Shown here: positions 1-6,284 of the stretch, piece after piece
Numbering within the stretch: the first letter of the stretch is position 1
Layout: the number at the start of each line of letters is the position of its first letter
Assembly (NCBI GenBank): GCA_002438065.1
Contig: DJSP01000030.1
Span: forward strand, 1-9,714
Length of the DNA: 9,714 nucleotides
Direction: 5' to 3'
DNA from: Caryophanales bacterium UBA6331
GTDB lineage: Bacteria; Bacillota_I; Bacilli_A; RF39; UBA660
Position numbers and translations under genes: made by a program
Notes under the pieces: generated by a model
The model's input: the letters and a program-made list of their open reading frames with translations, nothing else
The model's database searches: none
Told to the model about the DNA's origin: nothing

Positions 1-96
1 CCTTATCTGGGCGCACAATTGTAATCTTGTTTTAGTTCCATTTTGTTTTACTACTTAAATACGCTTTAAATTATTATTTAAAATATATCAATTGGT

Positions 97-137
97 CTAT
101 TCCCAAAAAACTTCACAGTGGAGTTTTTTTGGAATAG
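97..137. terminator. Bidirectional intrinsic terminator after ychF
   Basis: A long near-perfect hairpin lies 4 bp beyond the ychF stop codon. The outer arms CTATTCC (97-103) and GGAATAG (131-137) pair fully. There is one C/T mismatch, then an A6 tract (105-110) pairs with T residues of 124-129, and a short core of CTTCA/TGGAG type closes on a 3-nt loop. Read from either strand it is A-tract, short GC-containing stem, T-tract, the usual shape of a bidirectional Rho-independent terminator. It ends ychF transcription and could also stop transcripts entering from the left edge on the plus strand. Confidence 0.85.
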
Positions 138-141
138 AGTG

Positions 142-1239
142 CTATACATTAAATCTAAAGTAAACAATATCACCATCTTTCATTAGATAATCTTTTCCTT
201 CTAAACGCATTTTACCAGCTTCTTTAACTTTTAATTCGCTACCATATTCTTTTAAATCTTCAAATGACATTACTTCTGCTTTGATGAATCCTCTTTGAAA
301 ATCAGAGTGAATAATTCCTGCACATTCAGGAGCTTTCATTCCTTTTCTAAATGTCCAGGCACGGCATTCATCTTTACCAGATGTAAAGAATGTTTGAAGT
401 CCAAGTAAATCGTAAGTGGCATAAATTAACTTATCTAAACCACTATTTGAAATACCTATTTCTTCTAAGAATGCTTTCTTATCATCATCGTTCATTTCAG
501 CTAGTTCTGATTCCATTTTGGCACTTACTACTATTACTGAAGAATTTTCATTAGATGCATATTCTCTAACTTTATCAGTGTACTGGTTATGACCAATGAT
601 GGCATCGTCTTCACTTACATTAGCCATATAAATTATTGGTTTTAATGTGATTAAACAAAATGATTTTAATAATAACAGTTCATCTTCATTTAAATCTACT
701 CTTCTTAATGATTTATTTTGAAGTAGGGATTCTTCACATTTTCTTAGAGTTCCTAATTCAAATAAATCTTTTTTATCTTTACTTGATTCACATTTTTTAG
801 CAATTTTATTAATTCTATTTTGAATTATTTCCAAGTCTGACATTATTAATTCAACATTTATTATTTCGATATCTCTAATAGGATCTACTCCACCTTCAAC
901 ATGGATTATATCAGAGTTTTCAAAGCATCTTACTACTTCTACAATAGCATCTACTTCTCTAATATGAGATAAGAATTTATTACCTAATCCTTCACCTTTT
1001 GATGCACCTTTAACTAGTCCTGCTATATCTGTAAATTCATAAGTTGTTGGGACTGTTCTTTCGGGCATATACATATTTTCTAAAAATTCCAAACGATAAT
1101 CGGGTACTGTTACTACACCAACGTTAGGATCAATAGTTGCAAATGGATAATTAGCTGCTAAAATATTTTTTTTAGTTATAGCGTTAAATAATGTACTTTT
1201 TCCTACGTTAGGCAATCCGACGATTCCTGCTTTTAACAT
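142..1239 (-). CDS. ychF: YchF/OLA1-family redox-regulated ATPase
   Basis: 365 aa, the normal full length for YchF (about 363-366 aa). It is an Obg-related P-loop protein that prefers ATP to GTP, binds ribosomes and has been tied to translation quality control and stress responses. Visible motifs are the P-loop GLPNVGKST (residues 8-16), the Walker B/G3 DIAG (71-74), the YchF-specific NxxE in place of the GTPase NKxD (NVSE, 207-210, explaining ATP preference), a G5-like SAK (239-241), and a C-terminal TGS domain (about 281-365). The switch block around residues 62-103 is close to family consensus. Start ATG at 1239 has only a weak purine-rich ribosome site (GAAGAG). The stop is TAG. It appears to be transcribed separately from htrA, whose terminator lies upstream. 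Identification is essentially certain. Confidence 0.98.
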   Translation of the reverse strand: MLKAGIVGLPNVGKSTLFNAITKKNILAANYPFATIDPNVGVVTVPDYRLEFLENMYMPERTVPTTYEFTDIAGLVKGASKGEGLGNKFLSHIREVDAIVEVVRCFENSDIIHVEGGVDPIRDIEIINVELIMSDLEIIQNRINKIAKKCESSKDKKDLFELGTLRKCEESLLQNKSLRRVDLNEDELLLLKSFCLITLKPIIYMANVSEDDAIIGHNQYTDKVREYASNENSSVIVVSAKMESELAEMNDDDKKAFLEEIGISNSGLDKLIYATYDLLGLQTFFTSGKDECRAWTFRKGMKAPECAGIIHSDFQRGFIKAEVMSFEDLKEYGSELKVKEAGKMRLEGKDYLMKDGDIVYFRFNV

Positions 1240-1240
1240 A

Positions 1241-1366
1241 TTATCTCTTCTTTCTTTTTTTCTTAATTTTTTTTGATGATATAATTTCTTTTTTAACTGC
1301 TTCTAAGGTTGTCGTTAATTTTAGCAGTCCTACTTCTTCTTCACCTATTGGTATAATACCAAATTT
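1241..1366 (-). pseudogene. Start-less 41-codon reading frame upstream of ychF (possible gene remnant)
   Basis: Between the htrA terminator and ychF a minus-strand frame is open for 41 codons (1366 to 1244) and stops at TAA 1243-1241, one base before the ychF ATG. Its predicted peptide contains IIPIGEEEVGLLKLTTTLEA followed by VKKE and a very basic tail ending KKKRKKR. Composition looks protein-like, more GC-rich and varied than the spacers nearby, but no ATG, GTG or TTG lies in frame and a TAA precedes it at 1369-1367. I do not recognise the peptide. It may be the decayed 3' end of a gene, a peptide with a non-standard start, or chance openness in the ychF leader. Confidence 0.3.
1348..1362. 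repeat. 15-bp palindrome in the ychF upstream region
   Basis: TTGGTATAATACCAA is a perfect odd palindrome, with arms TTGGTAT and ATACCAA around one A. It lies just after the T-rich tail of the htrA terminator, about 110 bp before ychF. It could be a repressor operator, a small secondary hairpin assisting termination, or on the plus strand a TATAAT -10-like box. No matching second copy was seen in this window. Confidence 0.4.
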
Positions 1367-1369
1367 TTA

Positions 1370-1407
1370 AAAATATAAAAAGCACTTTGTATTATTTACA
1401 GTGCTTT
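1370..1407 (-). terminator. Intrinsic terminator of htrA
   Basis: On the minus strand AAAGCACT (1407-1400), a 13-nt loop and AGTGCTTT (1386-1379) form an 8-bp stem, followed by a T-rich tail (TTTTATATTTTT). The stem begins inside the htrA stop codon, so termination is packed directly against the gene end. There is no T tract in the plus direction, so it acts one way. Confidence 0.8.
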
Positions 1408-2509
1408 AACTTGCTTTTTTACTTAAATTGATTGTTACAGTGTACTCCTTAGTTCCTCTTATGTATGTACATTTTACTTTATCACCTACTGAATACATAT
1501 ATAAATAATATTTTAGGTATGATGAATTTTTTATTTCATAATCGCCAAATTTTATAATAACATCGCCTTTTTCTAATCCAGCTTTTTCAGCAGCAGAACC
1601 TTTTTGGGTATATCCTATAACAGCTCCTGATGTAATTGAGTCATCAATACTAAATCCATATTGTGCTTTCATAACTAAGGTATCAGTTGTATCTAATGTT
1701 CCAACTCCTAGGACTGGTCGTTCTATTTTACCATTTTCAATTAGTTTTTCAGCATATTTAACTGCATCTTCTATAGGGATTGCAAAGCCCATGCCTTCAA
1801 CACCACTACTTATTAATTTCATGTTGGTAATTCCAATAACTTCTCCATTTGAATTGGCAATTGGTCCACCTGAATTTCCAGAGTTAATTGCGGCATCTGT
1901 TTGCATAACTTTCATTACCCATTTATCTGATGAAGTATTACTACTTTGACTTATTTCAACTAAACGGTCTTTACCTGATAAAATTCCTCTTGTAACTGTC
2001 CATGAATATTCAGTATCAAGTGGAGCTCCAATTGTAAATAATGTATCTCCTAATCTAGCATCTTGATATGAACCTATTTCAGCAACTTGAATTATATTTT
2101 CTTTATTAACTGATAATACGGCTATATCTGAATAAGTATCGCTTCCTACTATTTCAGCATCATATGTTTTATTATTAGTAAATATTAATTTAACTGATGT
2201 AGCACCTGATACTACATGAGCGTTAGTTAAAATATATGCTTTATCTCCATCTGTTTTATATACAAAACCAGTTCCTGATGATGCAAGAGTGTTCTTTTGA
2301 TAATTTTGAACAACAACTACTGCATCATATAATTTTTCAACTGCATCCGCAATTCCTTTTTCATTTACTGTTACTTCTTTTTCTGATTTATTTATAATGG
2401 TTTGATTAAACAATCCTTTTTTACTAATTAAATAGTATGTTCCGATTGAACCAATGACAAAACATAATATCATTAATATTACAACTATTATTCTATTTTT
2501 TTCTTTCAT
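1406..2509 (-). CDS. htrA: HtrA/DegP-family membrane-anchored serine protease with one PDZ domain
   Basis: 367 aa. A single N-terminal hydrophobic segment (about residues 7-28) anchors the protein, placing the protease domain outside the cell. The chymotrypsin-fold domain carries the full triad: His98 in TNAHVV, Asp128 in SDIAVL and Ser213 in GNSGGP. A C-terminal PDZ domain spans about 265-362, with KGSAAEKAGLEKGDVI the typical PDZ core. The architecture (one TM, protease, one PDZ) is that of Bacillota HtrA/HtrB, which degrade misfolded exported proteins. ATG at 2509 has AAAGGA about 7 nt upstream. The Abi_2 gene ends only 14 bp upstream with no terminator between, so co-transcription from the Abi_2 side is likely. 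It ends in its own hairpin terminator. Family is certain; the specific paralogue name is not. Confidence 0.95.
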   Translation of the reverse strand: MKEKNRIIVVILMILCFVIGSIGTYYLISKKGLFNQTIINKSEKEVTVNEKGIADAVEKLYDAVVVVQNYQKNTLASSGTGFVYKTDGDKAYILTNAHVVSGATSVKLIFTNNKTYDAEIVGSDTYSDIAVLSVNKENIIQVAEIGSYQDARLGDTLFTIGAPLDTEYSWTVTRGILSGKDRLVEISQSSNTSSDKWVMKVMQTDAAINSGNSGGPIANSNGEVIGITNMKLISSGVEGMGFAIPIEDAVKYAEKLIENGKIERPVLGVGTLDTTDTLVMKAQYGFSIDDSITSGAVIGYTQKGSAAEKAGLEKGDVIIKFGDYEIKNSSYLKYYLYMYSVGDKVKCTYIRGTKEYTVTINLSKKAS

Positions 2510-2523
2510 TTTTTAATCCTTTC

Positions 2524-3453
2524 TTAATATCTTATTATTTCTTTATAATTAACTGGTAATCCCATAGTATCTAATACTTTTTTAATATCAATTGTGTGTA
2601 AGCGTCCGGCTAGTACATCTATTTCATAACTAAGTTCACTTATAAATAATCTAAATTGATCTTTAGCAAGTAATTGTTTTAAAATTATTACAAGTGCTAA
2701 TATATCATTCTTACCATAAATATATTCACCATTTTGAATAGGAATATCCAAATAACTATGAATGCCATTGTCATCAATCATTTTTTGAGTACGATGATTA
2801 AAAACAATATCTTCATGAGCACATAAATTGCGATAGTTTGCTAAAATTGGTAGATAGGTAATTAAATCATCTTTGGATATATTATAAATATCAGCAATGG
2901 CTTCTTGGTCAGATTCTTTCATGATGGTAAATAATTCACTTACGATACCAAATGATAGCACTTTTACAACAACCCATAAAGGAATATAACCATAGTTTTT
3001 AATATAGTGCATTGTTGCTTGGTGTTGTCCACCATTAATTCTGATTTGCCGTTTCATTTTTCTTATTAAATCGTTTATTTGTCTTTGCTTTTCTGGATTT
3101 CTAGTGAAGTTTGTTGCTTTTAAATAATCTTTTTCTTTATAACCATATTCTTTTGATAATTGATATGAAAAAATACTTTTCATATTATTTTCTACTACAA
3201 GTAAGTTTTTAAATAATATATTTCTTACTTGTCTATCAAAATTAAATAAGGCAATGATTTCTTTAAAATTTGTTCCGTCTTGATAATTCCTATCACTACC
3301 ATTTTTTAGAAATAAATGTCTATAACCATTAATAAAAAAGTAATTTTCTCTTATTAAGGTTTCTTTTGCAAAATCAATGTCATCTATTATCATACCTCTT
3401 TCTTGCAAAATTGATACTTGTTCATCGATTGTTTTAAAGACTTTTGTTTTCAC
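2524..3453 (-). CDS. Abi_2 (AbiD/AbiF-like) HEPN-domain protein, putative abortive-infection or toxin RNase
   Basis: 309 aa, within the usual range of the Abi_2 family (lactococcal AbiD/AbiF relatives). Family features are the N-terminal TIDEQVSILQERGM helix (8-21), ENYFFINGYR (36-45), the LFNFDRQVRNIL block (69-80), and a late RNLCAHEDI motif (208-216). R208 and H213 form the Rx4H signature of HEPN RNases, so catalytic residues look intact. Members act in phage abortive infection, presumably by RNA cleavage or growth arrest. The start is GTG at 3453, supported by GAGGAG 7 nt upstream. An extended -10-like TGATATACT and a nested inverted repeat lie just upstream. htrA follows 14 bp downstream. 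No protein antitoxin is adjacent: the flanking genes are an amidase and a protease. Family assignment is strong; a defence role is inferred from the family. Confidence 0.88.
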   Translation of the reverse strand: MKTKVFKTIDEQVSILQERGMIIDDIDFAKETLIRENYFFINGYRHLFLKNGSDRNYQDGTNFKEIIALFNFDRQVRNILFKNLLVVENNMKSIFSYQLSKEYGYKEKDYLKATNFTRNPEKQRQINDLIRKMKRQIRINGGQHQATMHYIKNYGYIPLWVVVKVLSFGIVSELFTIMKESDQEAIADIYNISKDDLITYLPILANYRNLCAHEDIVFNHRTQKMIDDNGIHSYLDIPIQNGEYIYGKNDILALVIILKQLLAKDQFRLFISELSYEIDVLAGRLHTIDIKKVLDTMGLPVNYKEIIRY

Positions 3454-3476
3454 ACTTGCACTCCTCTACTTTGAAA

Positions 3477-3485
3477 AGTATATCA
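3477..3485 (-). promoter_or_regulatory. Extended -10-like promoter element for the Abi_2 gene
   Basis: Minus-strand TGATATACT (TG-n-TATACT) lies 24 bp before the GTG start, with GAGGAG between. No convincing -35 box is visible at 16-18 bp. An extended -10 can compensate for that. The element overlaps the downstream arm of the inverted repeat at 3480-3533, so a protein bound there would block it. Confidence 0.45.
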
Positions 3486-3533
3486 CATTTCGCAATATTA
3501 TAGTACTAAGTTAATATGAAAAAAATGTGAAAT
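3480..3533. repeat. Nested inverted repeat between the amidase and Abi_2 genes (candidate operator or structured RNA)
   Basis: The outer arms are ATATCACATTT (3480-3490) and AAATGTGAAAT (3523-3533), which are inverse complements at 10 of 11 positions with a perfect 8-bp core TCACATTT/AAATGTGA. Inside, ATATTA (3495-3500) and TAATAT (3512-3517) pair, and TAGTACTA (3501-3508) is itself palindromic. All share a centre near 3506. As minus-strand RNA this gives an 11-bp outer stem with one mismatch, a 5x4 internal loop, a 6-bp inner stem and an 11-nt loop. No T tract follows, so it is not a standard terminator. It could be a repressor operator or part of a small RNA linked to the Abi_2 gene. Confidence 0.5.
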
Positions 3534-4198
3534 TACGAAAAATATGTAATTATTCCTTCGGTTATTATTTTAGCTAGTTCAGTTTGATATGTATTAGTTT
3601 GTAGTTTAGATCTTTCGTAGTCGTTGGATAAAAAGCCACATTCTATTAATATTCCTTTTTTATTTAATAATTTATACATATAGGTATTGTTAATCGTTTT
3701 AATTTTGCGATTATTTTTAGTATATTTATTTAAAGTATTTTGGATGTTTTCGGCTAATTTCTTATTATCTTTTACATAGAATACTTGAGGGCCTTTATAT
3801 TTTTCGTTTTGATAAATATTTTGATGAATAGATATATATAGATCTGCATTAGAATTATTTATTAATTTAATGCGATTATCAAAATCACTTTTTTTACGAT
3901 ATAGAGCATTAGGGTTACTGATGTCGTTATCATCTTTTCTGGTTAAATAAACTGTTGCTCCCGCATTTGTAAGAGTTTCTTTTAATTTATATACTATTTG
4001 CAAGTTGATATCTTTTTCGTTAACATTTTTTACTGTTGCTCCTTTATCAACGCCACCATGACCAGCATCTAAATAAATTATTTTGCCAAGTAAAGGAAAT
4101 GTTAAGTTGCTAGCATTAACATTAAAAATAGAAATTGTTATTATAGAAAATATAAGTAAAATTAATGAAAATTTTATAAGTTTATTTATTGTTATCAC
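3533..4198 (-). CDS. N-acetylmuramoyl-L-alanine amidase, Amidase_3 family, CwlD-like
   Basis: 221 aa. A short basic N-terminus and hydrophobic segment (about 8-27), then NVNAS, look like a signal peptide or anchor, so the enzyme acts on peptidoglycan outside the membrane. The Amidase_3 domain carries the zinc ligands His47 (DAGHGG), Glu61 (NEKDINL) and His125 (SIHQN), and the catalytic Glu186 (ECGFLSN). All are present. It cleaves the bond between MurNAc and L-Ala of the stem peptide. Length, the insert ALYRKKSDFDNRIKLIN (98-114), and the absence of SH3 or SPOR wall-binding modules resemble CwlD, the sporulation amidase that helps make cortex muramic-delta-lactam. A vegetative hydrolase is equally possible. 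The nominal start is GTG 4198, but the ribosome site makes this doubtful. The 668-aa gene ends 40 bp upstream. Confidence 0.9.
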   Translation of the reverse strand: MITINKLIKFSLILLIFSIITISIFNVNASNLTFPLLGKIIYLDAGHGGVDKGATVKNVNEKDINLQIVYKLKETLTNAGATVYLTRKDDNDISNPNALYRKKSDFDNRIKLINNSNADLYISIHQNIYQNEKYKGPQVFYVKDNKKLAENIQNTLNKYTKNNRKIKTINNTYMYKLLNKKGILIECGFLSNDYERSKLQTNTYQTELAKIITEGIITYFS

Positions 4199-4210
4199 CT
4201 ATAAATTATA
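4187..4210 (-). promoter_or_regulatory. Ribosome site that conflicts with the annotated amidase start
   Basis: AGGTGAT (4200-4194) matches the anti-Shine-Dalgarno perfectly but overlaps the nominal GTG start (4198-4196), which has no upstream site of its own. Four bases downstream, where a start codon is expected, codon 4 is ATA (4189-4187). prfB in this window uses GGTGAT three bases before ATG, the same arrangement. A TATAAT box (4210-4205) would place the transcript start near 4198, so a leaderless GTG start is the other option. Confidence 0.4.
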
Positions 4211-4238
4211 TGCTATTGATGATGAATCACTACTTATC

Positions 4239-6245
4239 TTATTTTAAACGGTATGTTCTACCTTGACTTACTTCTTGGGAGTATTCATTTACATATTCAT
4301 CTTCATAATTCATACGTGAATCTATATCTACCATTTTATCAATTTCTAATACTTGTTTTTTTATTAATACGATAGGTATTTGTAATCTTTGACTTTCATA
4401 TATATCATTTTTACTTATCTCATCTATTGAAACAATAAAATCTGGTTTTTTGGCAATAAATTCATCTTCTGATTCATTATCTTTAGAATTTATTATTTGA
4501 ATCTCACTGTACCATGTACATCCATTAGATAATTCTTCAACAGTCATTATCCGATTAATCTTTATTTTGGGATGAATTACTTTTTCATTTAAATCATAAC
4601 TATAGGAATCCCTTTCATGAACATGGAGAATTTTTTTTGTATCTAAATAATTATAACCATATAAAGTAGTTGTACCATTACAAAATACATTGGTATTATC
4701 ATTAGAAATAATTGAATAACAGTTTCTTCTAGTAGTTGTTTTTTCTTGATGATTTTCTTCTCCTCTAATTAACATAAAAAATTCATTATTTCTTAAATCA
4801 TATATTTGAGTTTTATATTTTAAACTTAATAATCTATTTGGAGTAAATTTTATATAATTAAATAATTTACTATTAATTAATTCATAGGATTTATCTTTTA
4901 ACATTCTTAAATCTTCATAGAACATCAAATTAATATTCTTATCTTTGCACTCATAATATAGTTTAATTTTATCTTCATTAGTTATTTTATCTATGTTAGT
5001 AATTAATTTATAAAATTTTTGTTTTTCAATATTAAGTATTTGCTCAGAAGAAGATAATTTACTGTTAAATCTAAACATTTCTTTAATATTATAAAATACG
5101 TTATAAATATTATCTTGAAATAAAGCATCAATAATAATTTCACTTAGTTTTTTACTTGTTAATAGTTTGTACTCTTCAAATATTTTAGAATCTTTTTTCT
5201 TTAGATATTCTTTATAAATACTTTTAGCATTATAATCTAAAATATAACTATTAAAATTTATTTCATTATTTAATTTATTTGTTGCGTTAATTATATTTAC
5301 ATAATCATTAAACATATTATATTCTTGATTATAACTATTAATTAATTCTTCATAATATTTTTTTAATTGATATTCTATTGGCTCTGGTAAGTTTTTTCTT
5401 TCAACATTATTAATGTTTGCTCTAAAGGATATTAAACTTTTTTCTTTTAACATATCAAAAAACTTGTTATCATTAAGAACTCTAGTTGGAAAAATAACAT
5501 CAGTAGTGAGCAATCTTTTAATATTTATTTTGGTAAAAAGATAAGTCGTTCTTTTATCAGTTTTTAATAAATAGTTAATAGACTCACTACTAAAGTTATC
5601 TGCTATTAACACTAATATATTATCATCTAATTTGGCATCTATTAATTTTTTTTGAATATCATCAGATAAAAATGTTATAAAATAATATAAATATTTTTTA
5701 GTTTTTAATTCATATAACTTTAATATAACTTTTACAATTAAATCATAATCTAAATAGGAAAATGCTTTTTTATAAAATGTTACGTCTTTAAAGAATTCTA
5801 GAAATAATTCATCATTTGTTAAAAGATAATTAATCAGATCAAGTGCCTCTTTTTTATCCATACAGAGATATTTAAATACTTTATACTTTTCGATTTCATT
5901 ATCATTGTATACTTCATTTATTGTTTTTTTATCTAGTAATGATACTATTTCTACAATTGTTAATTTTTTTTTTAATTTTGTTAGGTCTTTATAATCGCAA
6001 TATTGCTCTAATATATAATATTTTAGTTTTTCTTTAATTAAAGGATTCTTTATTATTAATTCTCGATCTTTTACATTTAATTTGTTTATTTTAAGAATTA
6101 GTTCATAAGGAGTAATTGTATTTAAATTATTTAAAATTTTGTCTAAATCTAATATATTAGATGTTTCGATATTTTTTGTTACTGAAACATCAACTGTTTT
6201 TTCTTTTGATTTAAAAAATATTTTTAATAATTTTGATATATTCAT
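4239..6245 (-). CDS. Uncharacterised 668-aa protein: long helical region and conserved-looking C-terminal domain
   Basis: I cannot assign this to a named family. Residues 1-470 are rich in Leu, Ile, Lys and Asn and look almost wholly alpha-helical, with repeated short leucine-rich helices around 130-250 suggesting a solenoid. No signal peptide or membrane span is apparent, so it is probably cytoplasmic. Residues 480-630 differ: FFMLIRGEE (489-497), RRNCYSIIS (506-514), TLYGYNYLDTKKILHVHERD (527-546), TWYSEIQI (577-584), then KPDFIVSIDEI (600-610) and IPIVLIKK (623-630), a strand-helix-strand pattern. This alternation of short strands with R, S and E anchors suggests an enzymatic or ligand-binding domain; an ADP-ribosyltransferase-like fold is speculation. 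Start ATG 6245 has a strong AGGAGG 4 nt upstream. The gene is visibly more AT-rich than its neighbours. It sits between mgtE and the amidase with 39- and 40-bp gaps, possibly co-transcribed. Confidence 0.85.
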   Translation of the reverse strand: MNISKLLKIFFKSKEKTVDVSVTKNIETSNILDLDKILNNLNTITPYELILKINKLNVKDRELIIKNPLIKEKLKYYILEQYCDYKDLTKLKKKLTIVEIVSLLDKKTINEVYNDNEIEKYKVFKYLCMDKKEALDLINYLLTNDELFLEFFKDVTFYKKAFSYLDYDLIVKVILKLYELKTKKYLYYFITFLSDDIQKKLIDAKLDDNILVLIADNFSSESINYLLKTDKRTTYLFTKINIKRLLTTDVIFPTRVLNDNKFFDMLKEKSLISFRANINNVERKNLPEPIEYQLKKYYEELINSYNQEYNMFNDYVNIINATNKLNNEINFNSYILDYNAKSIYKEYLKKKDSKIFEEYKLLTSKKLSEIIIDALFQDNIYNVFYNIKEMFRFNSKLSSSEQILNIEKQKFYKLITNIDKITNEDKIKLYYECKDKNINLMFYEDLRMLKDKSYELINSKLFNYIKFTPNRLLSLKYKTQIYDLRNNEFFMLIRGEENHQEKTTTRRNCYSIISNDNTNVFCNGTTTLYGYNYLDTKKILHVHERDSYSYDLNEKVIHPKIKINRIMTVEELSNGCTWYSEIQIINSKDNESEDEFIAKKPDFIVSIDEISKNDIYESQRLQIPIVLIKKQVLEIDKMVDIDSRMNYEDEYVNEYSQEVSQGRTYRLK

Positions 6246-6284
6246 TGTACCTCCTATTTCAATTATATTTTCTCATAAATTTTT

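Noticed and set aside
1..96. Left-edge stretch with short open frames on both strands, including a 12-codon ATG frame (41-3) and a TTTAAAT/ATTTAAA inverted repeat at 65-82
   Set aside because: No frame is long enough or has a ribosome site, and the repeat is pure A/T in an AT-rich spacer. A gene tail or head may lie here but cannot be supported.
3480..3533. Inverted repeat as a simple terminator of the amidase gene
   Set aside because: The stem is AT-rich, has internal loops, and is not followed by a T tract in either direction.
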